Under the pieces are notes generated by a model. It saw only the letters and a program-made list of their open reading frames with translations, did not search any database and had not been told where the DNA came from. From NCBI RefSeq assembly GCF_918698155.1, contig NZ_CAKKLX010000045.1, forward strand, positions 1 to 39,702: a stretch of 39,702 nucleotides of DNA. Reading direction: 5' to 3'. This stretch comes from Roseomonas sp. CECT 9278 (GTDB lineage: Bacteria > Pseudomonadota > Alphaproteobacteria > Acetobacterales > Acetobacteraceae). The position numbers were made by a program, and so were the translations under genes. Of the stretch, positions 11,004-18,534 are shown piece after piece (the first letter of the stretch is position 1; every line of letters starts with the position of its first letter).

Positions 11004-11353
11004 GGCGCGCCATGGGCCTGGCTCTGCCGGCCGTCGCATTGCTGCTGGCCACGACCCCGGCGCTGGCGCAGAACGAACCGGTGCGGTTCTACAACCGCGC
11101 CGCGGTGCCGGCCACCGCGCTGCACGTGATGCGCGCCGGGCAGTCGAGCTGGAGCGCCAACCTGCTGAACCGCGGGCCGCTGGGGCCGGGGCAGTTCCTG
11201 TCGGTGCGGCTGGGCGAAGGCGCCGGTTGCCGCTTCGACGTGCGCCTGGTGCTGCAGAACGGCACCGAGATCCTGCGCCAGGGCGCGGATGTCTGCCCGA
11301 CCCGGTCGGTCGACCTGGCGCCGGACGCCACCCCGGACGCACCCCGCCCCTGA
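11000..11353 (+). CDS. secreted small beta-domain protein, paralogue 2 of 3
   Basis: A 117-residue protein with a signal peptide ending in TPALAQ, then the same domain as its neighbours (FYNR...SSWSANLLNRGPLGPGQF, GCRFDVRLVL, ADVC) and only a short Pro-rich tail. Its domain is closest to that of the third gene: both share ATALH and NLLNRGPL. Its start overlaps the first paralogue's stop by four bases and the third gene begins 48 bp downstream, so the three probably form one operon. Function is unknown; a periplasmic location is inferred. Confidence 0.8.
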   Translation: MRRAMGLALPAVALLLATTPALAQNEPVRFYNRAAVPATALHVMRAGQSSWSANLLNRGPLGPGQFLSVRLGEGAGCRFDVRLVLQNGTEILRQGADVCPTRSVDLAPDATPDAPRP

Positions 11354-11401
11354 CGCCCCCGGCGCAGGCGCGCGATTGACTTGCACGCCGGCGCCGCCGA
11401 C

Positions 11402-12520
11402 ATGATGGGGCCGATGGCGCCTCTCCTGATCCTCGCTTCGCTGCTGACGGGCCTGGCTGCCACGCCGGCGCTCGCGCAAAGCGAACCCTTCCGGGTGTTC
11501 AACCGCACGCCCACGCCGGCGACCGCGCTGCATGCCGTGCGCAGCGGCCGGCCGGACTGGGGCGGCAACCTGCTCAATCGCGGGCCGCTGGCGCCCGGCG
11601 CCTTCTTCGCTTTGCGCCCGTCGGAAAGCGCGGGCTGCCGCTTCGACCTGCGGATGGTGCTGGAAGGCGGGCAGGAGGTGATCCGCCGCAACGCCGACAT
11701 CTGCGCCGATCGCACCGTGGCGATGGCGCTGCCGCCCGCACCGCCGCCGCCGCGCACGGCCCAGCGCGACAACGCCCCCGCCGCGCCGGACCGCAAGCCC
11801 GAACCCCTGCCCGGCGGCGTCGCGGCCGGGCCGGGCACCGCGCCGGGCGCCAGGCCCGCGCCAGGGCCGGGGCAGCGCCCCAACCCCAATGCCCGCGCGT
11901 CCACCGGCACCGGCTTCGTCGTGGGGCCCGAGCAGGTGCTGACCAACCACCATGTCATCGAAGGCTGCGCGCGCATCCTGGTGCGCACGGCGGATGGCCG
12001 GTCGCTGCCCGGCCAGGTGCCGGCCGCCGATGCGCGGCGCGACCTGGCGCTGGTGCGCGTCACCGGCAACCCCGGCCCGGTGCTGGCCTTCCGCGCCAAC
12101 CCGGTGCGCCGGGGCGAGAGCGTGGTGACCTATGGCTTCCCGCTGGCGGGGATGCTGTCCTCCGGCCCCACGCTGACCACGGGCGAGGTCAGCGCGCTGG
12201 CCGGGCTGCAGGACAACCCGACGCAGTTCCAGATCAGCGCGCCGGTGCAGCAGGGCAATTCCGGCGGGCCGCTGCTGGACCGCCAGGGCAATGTGATCGG
12301 CGTGATCGTGTCCAAGCTGAACGCGGCGCGGGTGGCGCAGCGCACCGGCGACATCCCGCAGAACGTGAATTTCGCGGTGAAGGGGACCGAGGCGGTGGAC
12401 TTCCTGCGCCGCAACGGCGTGACGCCGGTGATGCGCGAAAGCCCGAGCGGCGAGCGCCCCGCCGTGGATGTGGGCGAACAGGCGCATCCGAGCACCGTGT
12501 TCATCCGTTGCGAGCGGTGA
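11402..12520 (+). CDS. secreted trypsin-like (HtrA/S1C) protease fused to the repeated small domain
   Basis: A 372-residue protein with a signal peptide (about 1-26), then the domain shared with the two preceding genes (27-107, with GCRFDLRMVLEGG). A Pro/Ala/Gly-rich linker (108-165) and an S1C serine protease domain (about 168-355) follow. The catalytic triad is intact: H184 in TNHHVIEG, D214 in RRDLALV and S287 in GNSGGP. There is no PDZ domain, unlike DegP/DegQ. The ATGs at 11402, 11405 and 11414 are all possible starts; none has a strong Shine-Dalgarno, and I chose the first. A periplasmic protease whose N-terminal domain pairs with or recognises the same partner as the two paralogues is inferred. 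Confidence 0.88.
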   Translation: MMGPMAPLLILASLLTGLAATPALAQSEPFRVFNRTPTPATALHAVRSGRPDWGGNLLNRGPLAPGAFFALRPSESAGCRFDLRMVLEGGQEVIRRNADICADRTVAMALPPAPPPPRTAQRDNAPAAPDRKPEPLPGGVAAGPGTAPGARPAPGPGQRPNPNARASTGTGFVVGPEQVLTNHHVIEGCARILVRTADGRSLPGQVPAADARRDLALVRVTGNPGPVLAFRANPVRRGESVVTYGFPLAGMLSSGPTLTTGEVSALAGLQDNPTQFQISAPVQQGNSGGPLLDRQGNVIGVIVSKLNAARVAQRTGDIPQNVNFAVKGTEAVDFLRRNGVTPVMRESPSGERPAVDVGEQAHPSTVFIRCER

Positions 12521-12530
12521 CACCGCTGGG

Positions 12531-12668
12531 TGGTTTTGTGTGCCCTCAGGCGCCGGGCGCCGGCATTCGCCCACTTGGCTTGCGCGCCGTGCACCGGTGC
12601 GCCCGGCGCGGCTGACAGGCTGGGCGCGGTCGCGCTGTGCGCTCCCGGATCGTGCCGTCGCACGATCC
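12531..12668 (+). repeat. 138-bp intergenic repeat element, copy 1
   Basis: This is the only content of the 174-bp convergent gap between the protease gene and the gene ending at 12695. Starting at TGGTTTTGTGTGCCCTCAGG it aligns along its length, at roughly 80 percent by eye, with the reverse complement of 15627-15765. It ends in a hairpin with a 9-bp stem (12647-12655 with 12660-12668) and a 4-base loop. The other copy has the same hairpin at the same place with a compensatory T-A to C-G change. A bidirectional terminator or small mobile intergenic repeat are the likely explanations. Confidence 0.8.
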
Positions 12669-12694
12669 GCGATGCCTTTGACTGACGGCGGGCG

Positions 12695-13063
12695 CTACAT
12701 CTGCGCGCCGCGCGCCCGCGCGGCATCGACGATGCGCGCCTTCATCGCCAGCAGCGGCCGGTTGTCCACCAGGGAGAACAGGAAGGCGTTCTCGGCGAAG
12801 GCGTCGCGCAGGTAATGGCCGGTCGGCACCGGCGCGCCCGCATAGGTGAAGCGCAGGAACTGCACCAGCAGCAATGACCGCACCAAATGCACCGCGACCA
12901 GGCGATCCAGCAGGATGGTCGTCTCGATCTCGCGTTCCACGTGATGCAGCAGGTTCACGGCGGTGAACCATGGGCCGTGGCGCACGATGCGGATGCAGTC
13001 GCGATACAGCACGAGGCGCCCGCCCATGCCGCTGAGTGCCGCAAGGCGCGGCCCGCGGCGCAT
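12695..13063 (-). CDS. hypothetical protein
   Basis: A 122-residue protein without a signal peptide. A strand-rich start (GGRLVLYRDCIRIVRHGPWF) is followed by amphipathic helices (LLHHVEREIETTILLDRLVAVHLVRSLLLVQFLRF) and a C-terminal helical part. I recognise no family. The gene lies 11 bp after the stop of the DUF4239 gene on the same strand and is probably co-transcribed with it. The ATG at 13061-13063 is the first plausible start after that stop. Confidence 0.6.
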   Translation of the reverse strand: MRRGPRLAALSGMGGRLVLYRDCIRIVRHGPWFTAVNLLHHVEREIETTILLDRLVAVHLVRSLLLVQFLRFTYAGAPVPTGHYLRDAFAENAFLFSLVDNRPLLAMKARIVDAARARGAQM

Positions 13064-13074
13064 GGCGATGGCGC

Positions 13075-13884
13075 TCAATGGCTGACCTGCCGCGCCGGGC
13101 GCACCACCGAGCCGCGATGCGCCAGGCTGCGCTCGACCGCGCGATAGGGTTCGGCCGCGACGGTCAATTGCCCGCGGAAGGGCTGGTCCATCAGGAAGAC
13201 GAAGGCGACCAGCGCGCCCAGCGCCGCCGCCTGGATGCCCAGCATGGCCACCACATGGACGCGCGCCGGATAGAGCGGCCCGGTCGCCACCAGCAGCCCG
13301 CCCAGCAGCAGGATCAGCACCCAGAACTGCATCGGCAGCGCGGCGCTGGCGGCCTGCAGCCGGGCCTCGCGCGTCGCCTCGACCTGGTCGGCCTGATCGA
13401 TCAGGTCCGCCGCCAGGCTGTCCGACAGCGTCGTGGCGGCGACATAGACGGCGTTCTCCAGGGCCTCCGCATGGTCCTGCGTGGCACCGTCGCGGCCTTG
13501 CCGCGCCATGGTGCGGAATTCCGTGCCGGCGACATCGCCCAGGTAGGCCGCGAGGGCCGGCAGCAGTGCCTGGCCGGGCGGGCCCAGCCGGTCCGCCATG
13601 CGCGCCAGGCCGGCGATCGCATTGGCTTCTGCCTGCACCAGGCGCTGCGCATCCGCCATCTGGCCACGCGCCTGCACCGCGCAGAAGGCCAGCGTCAGGG
13701 TCAGTGCCGCGGTGATCGCCCCGCCGGTGCGCATCGCGACATCCAGGGTCTCCTTCGTCTGGGGCGCCCGCACCAGCGGCGCGAGCAGCACGCAGGCCAG
13801 CGCCGCGCTGCCGCCCGCCACGCCCATGAAGACGCCGTAGACCAGCGTGGAGGGCAGGTCGTGCAGGAACAGCAGGGCATGCAT
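13075..13884 (-). CDS. DUF4239 family membrane protein
   Basis: A 269-residue integral membrane protein. Two hydrophobic helices lie near the N-terminus (about 12-38 and 55-72), followed by a long soluble helical middle (about 75-180) and two more membrane helices (about 188-205 and 210-232). The sequence FLMDQPFRGQLTV just after the last helix matches the end of the DUF4239 family (bestrophin-like topology). Some family members are annotated as putative channels, but none is firmly assigned. It is first in a two-gene unit with the 12695 gene and divergent from the MlaA-like gene. Confidence 0.75.
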   Translation of the reverse strand: MHALLFLHDLPSTLVYGVFMGVAGGSAALACVLLAPLVRAPQTKETLDVAMRTGGAITAALTLTLAFCAVQARGQMADAQRLVQAEANAIAGLARMADRLGPPGQALLPALAAYLGDVAGTEFRTMARQGRDGATQDHAEALENAVYVAATTLSDSLAADLIDQADQVEATREARLQAASAALPMQFWVLILLLGGLLVATGPLYPARVHVVAMLGIQAAALGALVAFVFLMDQPFRGQLTVAAEPYRAVERSLAHRGSVVRPARQVSH

Positions 13885-14179
13885 GGCTGGCGCCGGCCTT
13901 GGGATCGGAGCGGCAGGCTGGCATGGCCGGCTTCACCAAGCGGTTAAGCCATGCCCGAGCCGGCCGCGGGCCGGCGGCAACCCTGGCGCGCCACGACCGT
14001 CCATCGCCGGGGCGCGGCGCGGAGCCGTGCCGCCCGGACGAGCGACATGGTGGATTTCGGTTTCGCGTTAACCGAAAATACACTATTCGCCGCGGGCGGC
14101 GTGCAGCGCGCGGCACCCCGGCTGCGTCCGGCCGGAAAATGCGGCCCGGGCGGGCATTGCCCAGCGGAAGGTGCACCGC
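13885..14179. promoter_or_regulatory. divergent intergenic region with an 8-bp inverted repeat
   Basis: This 295-bp gap between the DUF4239 gene and the MlaA-like gene shows no gene. It holds a perfect inverted repeat, TTTCGGTT (14055-14062) and AACCGAAA (14070-14077), inside the only A/T-rich patch (about 14052-14097). The site is about 100 bp before the MlaA-like start. It is a plausible operator or promoter region, but I could not assign -35 or -10 boxes with confidence. Confidence 0.4.
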
Positions 14180-14902
14180 ATGCCTCGTTCGACCGGATTG
14201 CTGCTGCTCGTCGCCCTGGGCGTCGCGCTGGCCGCGGCCCCCGCCCAGGCGGCGCCCGACCCGCTCGAACCGGTGAACCGGCGCATCCATGCGCTCAACC
14301 GGCTGCTGCAGGCGCATGTGCTGGGGCCGGTGGCCGAGGCCTATGTCGACTACACCCCGCCCGGTGTCCGCGAGGGCGTCGCCAATGCCTTCGCCAACCT
14401 GGGCGAGCCGATCACCGCGATCAGCGCGATCGCGGCCGGCGACCTGGGGCGCGCCGCCAACGCGGCCTTGCGCTTCGGCATCAACACCACGCTCGGGCTT
14501 GGTGGCGTCAGCGATGCGGCGGCGCCGCTCGGCTTCGTGCGCCGGCCGATGGCGCCGGCCGACGTGCTGTGCGGCTGGGGGGTGGGCAGCGGGCCGTACC
14601 TGGTGCTGCCGCTGATCGGCCCGTCCACGCTGCGCGACGCGAGCGCGATGGTCGCCACCGGCGCGGCGCTGTCGCAGGCGATCGGGCCGGACATCGTGCT
14701 GGGATGGCGCGCCGGCGACCTGTTCACCACCTATGCCGGCTTCCATGCGGAACTGCAGCAGATCGATGCCCAGGCGCTCGATTCCTACGCCCTGCATCGC
14801 AGCGCCTTCCTCCAGCGCCGCGCCGCGACCTGCACCGTCGATCGCCGGGCGGCGCTGGACGAGGACGATGCCGCGGCGGGCGAGGTCGCTGCCGCGGACT
14901 GA
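14180..14902 (+). CDS. MlaA/VacJ family protein without lipobox cysteine
   Basis: A 240-residue MlaA-family protein; in E. coli MlaA removes phospholipids from the outer leaflet of the outer membrane and passes them to MlaC. Family landmarks are DPLEPVNRRIHALNR, the YVDYTPPGVREGVANAFANLGEP segment, the RFGINTTLGLGG stretch and GVGSGPYLVLPLIGPSTLRD. The signal peptide (MPRSTGLLLL...PAQA) ends at a signal peptidase I-like site and contains no lipobox cysteine, so it is probably not a lipoprotein, unlike E. coli MlaA. GGAAGG precedes the ATG. No mlaBCDEF genes are nearby. Confidence 0.88.
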   Translation: MPRSTGLLLLVALGVALAAAPAQAAPDPLEPVNRRIHALNRLLQAHVLGPVAEAYVDYTPPGVREGVANAFANLGEPITAISAIAAGDLGRAANAALRFGINTTLGLGGVSDAAAPLGFVRRPMAPADVLCGWGVGSGPYLVLPLIGPSTLRDASAMVATGAALSQAIGPDIVLGWRAGDLFTTYAGFHAELQQIDAQALDSYALHRSAFLQRRAATCTVDRRAALDEDDAAAGEVAAAD

Positions 14903-15054
14903 TGCAGGCGTCGCAGGGCGTGCGGCGGGACGGCCTGTGGGGTTGCACGACCCGCGGGGCGCGACGGTCGTCCCGGCCTGGCAAGGCGGGGTTAAGCCAC
15001 GACCCGGCATGATGCCTGCGCGGCGCCGTCGCCGCGCCGCATCACGAGGGCCCC

Positions 15055-15603
15055 ATGCGAACCTGCACCGATGCCACGCCGCAGCACCACCAGGCGCCGG
15101 GCTGCGGCTGCCTCCCGCCAGCGGGCCGGCGCGCCGTGCTCGGCCTGCTGGCCGCGGCCGGCTTCGCGCGCGGCGCGTCGGCCGGTTCGGGCCACTACGA
15201 CGCGATGCTGCTGAATTGCATCGACCCGCGCTTCACCACCGGCAGCTTCCTGTGGATGTCCTCGCATGGGCTGCGCGACCGCTACAGCCAGTTCACCATC
15301 GCCGGCGGGCCGATCGGCGCGGTGCATCCGCGCTTCGCCACCTGGCACGCCGCCTTCTGGGACAACCTGGCGGTGAGCGTGCAACTGCACGCGATCCGCC
15401 AGGTCATGGCGGTGACGCATCGCGATTGCGGTGCGGCGAAGCTTGCCTTCGGCGAGGCCGCGCTGGCCACCCGCGCGCAGGAAACCGCGACCCATGCCGA
15501 GGCGCTGGCCGCCTTCCGGGCCGAAGCCACGCGCCGCCAGCCCGACCTGCAGGTGGTGACCGCCGTGATGGACCTGGACGGCACCATCCAGCGCATCGGC
15601 TGA
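15055..15603 (+). CDS. Tat-exported beta-carbonic anhydrase-like protein
   Basis: A 182-residue protein with a twin-arginine-type leader (GRRAVLGLLAAAGFARGASA, residues 24-43) after an unusual Cys/His-rich start (CTDATPQHHQAPGCGC). The mature part keeps the beta-carbonic anhydrase zinc-site pattern: C55-x-D57-x-R59 (CIDPRF) and H122-x-x-C125 (HRDCGA). It has a central FTIAGGPIG strand and is shorter than classical enzymes. A periplasmic zinc protein hydrating CO2 or a related activity is plausible but unproven. It is followed by copy 2 of the intergenic repeat. Confidence 0.7.
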   Translation: MRTCTDATPQHHQAPGCGCLPPAGRRAVLGLLAAAGFARGASAGSGHYDAMLLNCIDPRFTTGSFLWMSSHGLRDRYSQFTIAGGPIGAVHPRFATWHAAFWDNLAVSVQLHAIRQVMAVTHRDCGAAKLAFGEAALATRAQETATHAEALAAFRAEATRRQPDLQVVTAVMDLDGTIQRIG

Positions 15604-15626
15604 CGGAGACCGGCCGCCAACCCGTC

Positions 15627-15765
15627 GGATCGCGCGCCGGCGCGATCCGGGAGCGCAAGGCGCGACCGCGCCCAGACTGCCAGCCGCCGCCGACGCACCA
15701 GTGCATGGCGCGAAGGCAAGGCGGGCGGATGCCCGCCGCCCGCCGTCTGAGGGCTCAAAAAACTA
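15627..15765 (-). repeat. 138-bp intergenic repeat element, copy 2 (inverted)
   Basis: It occupies the 159-bp convergent gap between the carbonic-anhydrase-like gene and the SDR gene ending at 15763. Its reverse complement aligns with 12531-12668 from the TTTTTTGAGCCCTCAG end to the terminal hairpin. Here the hairpin is 15627-15635 paired with 15640-15648 (GGATCGCGC / GCGCGATCC) with a 4-base loop. Also present are a GC-rich inner dyad (GGCGGGC...GCCCGCC) and a T-run, in the minus-strand reading, at the SDR stop. Confidence 0.8.
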
Positions 15766-16509
15766 CGTCTGCCCGCCGCCATTCACCTGCAGCATCTGCG
15801 CGTTCACATAGGCCCCGCCGTCGGACACCAGCATCCGCAGAACGGCGGCGACTTCCGCCGGCAGGCCCTCGCGCCCCAGCGGCACGCGCGCGACTATCGC
15901 CTGGCGGTACGGCGTCAGCGGCTGGCCGACCTCGTCATCCGCGGCGATCGGGCCGGGGGAGATGGCGTTGACGGTGATGCCCTTCGGCCCGAATTCCTTG
16001 CCCAGCGCCTTGGTCAGCCCCCAGACGCCATGCTTCGCCACGCTGACCGGCGCGCGCCCGGCATAGCCGTGCATCGCATTCATCCCGGTGAAGTTCACGA
16101 TGCGGCCCCAGCCGCGCGCCACCATGCCCGGCAGGCAGGCGCGCGCCAGCCACACCGCGGCATCCATGTCCACCGCGATGACCCGGCGCCATTCCTCCTC
16201 GGTCATCTCCAGGAAGGGCTTCTGCGGGCGCAGCGCGGCGTTGTTCACCAGCACGTCCACCGCGCCGAAGCGCGCGATGGCGGCGGCGGCGATGCGCGCG
16301 CATTCCGCGCTGCTGCCGACATCGCCCATCACCACCTCGGCCGCGACGCCCAGGGCACGGGCTTCCGCGGCGACGCGGTCGCAGGCGGCGCGGTCGGAGG
16401 ATCCGTTGACCACCACGTCGAAGCCGTCCTGCGCGAGCCCCAGGGCCACCGCCCGGCCGATATTGCGCCCCGCGCCGGTGACCAGCGCCGTCCTGCCGCG
16501 TCCTGCCAT
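15763..16509 (-). CDS. SDR family protein with altered catalytic site
   Basis: A 248-residue Rossmann-fold short-chain dehydrogenase relative. The cofactor loop TGAGRNIG (11-18), NNAA (89-92) and the SPGPI segment are intact. In the catalytic region K159 is present, but the tyrosine four residues before it is replaced by V155 and the serine position (142) is glycine (NFTGMNAMHGYAGRAPVSVAKHG). The surrounding HGYAGR...KHGVWGLTKALGKEFGPKGITVN is well formed, so this looks like a distinct subfamily, not a decayed gene. It may use different catalysis or act without redox chemistry. The ATG is at 16507-16509. Confidence 0.85.
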   Translation of the reverse strand: MAGRGRTALVTGAGRNIGRAVALGLAQDGFDVVVNGSSDRAACDRVAAEARALGVAAEVVMGDVGSSAECARIAAAAIARFGAVDVLVNNAALRPQKPFLEMTEEEWRRVIAVDMDAAVWLARACLPGMVARGWGRIVNFTGMNAMHGYAGRAPVSVAKHGVWGLTKALGKEFGPKGITVNAISPGPIAADDEVGQPLTPYRQAIVARVPLGREGLPAEVAAVLRMLVSDGGAYVNAQMLQVNGGGQT

Positions 16510-16691
16510 GTGCCGCGTTCCCCCATTGTTGCGTCGCGCAGCGTTCCTACCGCCTGCGCGGCGCACTGACGAGACGGCGCGCGTCCTGCGCCACCGGCAC
16601 GCAGCCCCTGGCCAAGCGGCCCGCTTCCCGACTATCCATGCGGGTGCCGGACCGCCGGCGCCCGCCCCATTCCTCATGCAGCGATGACCCG

Positions 16692-16916
16692 ATGACCACG
16701 CAAGGCCCCGTTCATCTCCGCTGGCGCGCCGCATCGGCCGCACCCGAGACCGAGACCTTTCCCGACCTCGACGCCGCGCTCGACGCCGTCGAGGCGCGGT
16801 GGGAGACGCTGCGTCACCAGGCGCCGCAGATCCTGGATGCGCGCCGCATCCTGCTGATCAGCACCGAGCAGCTGGAAGCCGCGATGGTCGAGGATGACGA
16901 CGAGGCAGGCAGCTGA
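16692..16916 (+). CDS. small hypothetical protein
   Basis: A 74-residue acidic protein (C-terminus MVEDDDEAGS) with a central amphipathic helix (LDAALDAVEARWETLRHQ) and a strand-like RRILLIS. No domain is recognised. The coding frame has the GC-rich third positions typical of the region. The Shine-Dalgarno is weak, and an in-frame GTG/ATG alternative further upstream cannot be excluded. It sits alone between two minus-strand genes. Confidence 0.5.
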   Translation: MTTQGPVHLRWRAASAAPETETFPDLDAALDAVEARWETLRHQAPQILDARRILLISTEQLEAAMVEDDDEAGS

Positions 16917-16988
16917 GGCCTGCGCCGTCGGCGTGAGGCGGCGCCGGGCGTGCCGCTCGGGCGCCGTGCGCGGCGAGCGGTCGCGACC

Positions 16989-17738
16989 CTAGGCCACCGC
17001 GAACAGCCGCCCCGCGCCCGCGACACGATCGTTGATCCCGGCGCAGCGCAGCGCGTGCCAATAGGTCACCGGATTGGTCGCCAGCACCGGCTTGCGCAGC
17101 TCGGCCTCCGCCGCCAGCGCCACGCCGGCGAAGGACAGATTGGTGCCGACCTGCACCACCGCCTGGACATCCGGCCCATCCAGTTCCCGCACCGCATCGC
17201 GCAGCCGGTCGAGCGGCACGCGCGCGATCGCCGCCGGGCCAGGCGCGCGCAGGCCGACCACGCGCAGCACCGCGATCCCCGCCTGCTCGAGGAACGCCTT
17301 CGCCGCCGCGTCGCCGGCCGGAAAGAACGGCGTCAGCAGCGCGATGCGATCGATGCCCAGCGCCGCCAGCGCCGCCAGGGTCGCATGGGTCGGCGCCGTC
17401 ACCGGGCAGCCGATGCGGGCCTGCGCCTCGGCCAGCAGCGCATCGCCGGCAGCACCGCCGCCGACGAAATTCTCGACCATGACGCCGATCGCGACATGGT
17501 CGGGCCGCGCCGGCGCCAACGTGTCCAGCGCGCCCATCAGCCCGCCCACCATGGCCGCGCGGACCACCGCCGCATCGGCATCCCCGGCCACGCGCGCATC
17601 CGGGTTGGCGATGCGCGCGGTGGCGTTGATCACGCCGCGGGGGCGCAGATCATCCATCTCCGCCTCGGTCGTGACGTTGGTGGCCGGGACCACCACGCCC
17701 ATCAGCAGCCGCTGCGCGAGCGGGCTGCGATCCGTCAC
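16989..17738 (-). CDS. Asp/Glu racemase superfamily, maleate isomerase-like protein lacking both catalytic Cys
   Basis: A 249-residue protein of the maleate cis-trans isomerase / arylmalonate decarboxylase group. [14 protein letters not shown] at the N-terminus and [10 protein letters not shown] at the end are typical. In active maleate isomerases one cysteine lies in a YGCTSGSF-like turn and another in a SCTNL motif. Here these read [11 protein letters not shown] and VGTNLSF, so both cysteines are replaced, by Val and Gly. A Cys-based isomerase mechanism is therefore unlikely. The GTG start (17736-17738) overlaps the aquaporin stop (GTGA), so it is translated with aqpZ. Confidence 0.75.
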   Translation of the reverse strand: MTDRSPLAQRLLMGVVVPATNVTTEAEMDDLRPRGVINATARIANPDARVAGDADAAVVRAAMVGGLMGALDTLAPARPDHVAIGVMVENFVGGGAAGDALLAEAQARIGCPVTAPTHATLAALAALGIDRIALLTPFFPAGDAAAKAFLEQAGIAVLRVVGLRAPGPAAIARVPLDRLRDAVRELDGPDVQAVVQVGTNLSFAGVALAAEAELRKPVLATNPVTYWHALRCAGINDRVAGAGRLFAVA

Positions 17739-18442
17739 TTACCCTCGACCGGCGTGGTGTCGTTCGGCCACAGCGTGCGCGAGGCGATGCCCGCGATCAC
17801 CGCGCCGACGATCGGCGCCACCCAGAACAGCCAGAGCTGCTGGATCGCCCAGCCGCCGACCACCAGCGCCGGGCCGGTGCTGCGCGCCGGGTTCACCGAG
17901 GTATTGGTCACCGGGATGCTGATCAGGTGGATCAGCGTCAGCCCCAGGCCGATCGCGATCGGCGCGAAGCCGGCCGGCGCGCGGCCATGCGTGGCGCCCA
18001 TGATGATGACGATGAAGAAGAAGGTCATCACCACCTCGGTGATCAGCGCGGCGTTCATGCTGAACTTGCCCGGGGAATGGTCACCGAAGCCGTTCGCCGC
18101 GAAGCCGCCGAGCTCGAAGCCCGGCTTGCCGCTGGCGATGGCATACAGGATGCCCGCGCCGGCGATCGCGCCCAGCACCTGCACGAAGATGTAGGGCAAC
18201 GCCTGCGCTGCGGGGAAGCGCCCGCCGGCCACCAGGCCCAGCGTGACGGCCGGGTTCAGGTGGCAGCCCGAGACATGCCCGATCGCATAGGCCATGGTCA
18301 GCACCGTGAGCCCGAAGGCGAAGGAAACGCCCAGCAGACCGATCCCGACCTCGGGGAAGGCGGCGGCCAGCACGGCGGAGCCGCAGCCCCCCAGTGTCAA
18401 CCAGAGCGTGCCGATGAATTCGGCGGCGAGCTTCGGGGCCAT
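17735..18442 (-). CDS. aqpZ: aquaporin Z
   Basis: A 235-residue water channel of the MIP family with six membrane helices and the two pore motifs NPAVT (in [12 protein letters not shown]) and NPARS (in [13 protein letters not shown]). The selectivity-filter region has the His and Cys typical of AqpZ ([16 protein letters not shown]), so water rather than glycerol is expected. Length and order match E. coli AqpZ (231 residues). GGGAG precedes the start at slightly long spacing. Its stop overlaps the start of the racemase-fold gene, an unusual partner for an aquaporin. Confidence 0.96.
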   Translation of the reverse strand: MAPKLAAEFIGTLWLTLGGCGSAVLAAAFPEVGIGLLGVSFAFGLTVLTMAYAIGHVSGCHLNPAVTLGLVAGGRFPAAQALPYIFVQVLGAIAGAGILYAIASGKPGFELGGFAANGFGDHSPGKFSMNAALITEVVMTFFFIVIIMGATHGRAPAGFAPIAIGLGLTLIHLISIPVTNTSVNPARSTGPALVVGGWAIQQLWLFWVAPIVGAVIAGIASRTLWPNDTTPVEGK

Positions 18443-18534
18443 GCGCGGTCACTCCCATTTTTTTCGGAACACGCGCTGCACTTTAGCGCCTTCCTGTTAC
18501 ATCTGGGCAAGTCCCCGGCGCGCGCCGGGGACGA

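Noticed and set aside
12695..15010. A 771-codon open frame on the minus strand spanning the DUF4239, MlaA-like and carbonic-anhydrase-adjacent regions.
   Set aside because: It lies antisense to the MlaA-like gene and crosses the DUF4239 gene in another frame. The translation is Arg/Pro/Gly-rich and without domain features, which is typical of shadow frames in very GC-rich DNA. Only its last 122 codons (from 13063) look like a gene.
13936..15010. A shared GGTTAAGCCA-like string near 13941 and 14991 considered as a dispersed repeat.
   Set aside because: The similarity is limited to about 12-17 bases with mismatches, and the surrounding sequence does not align convincingly.
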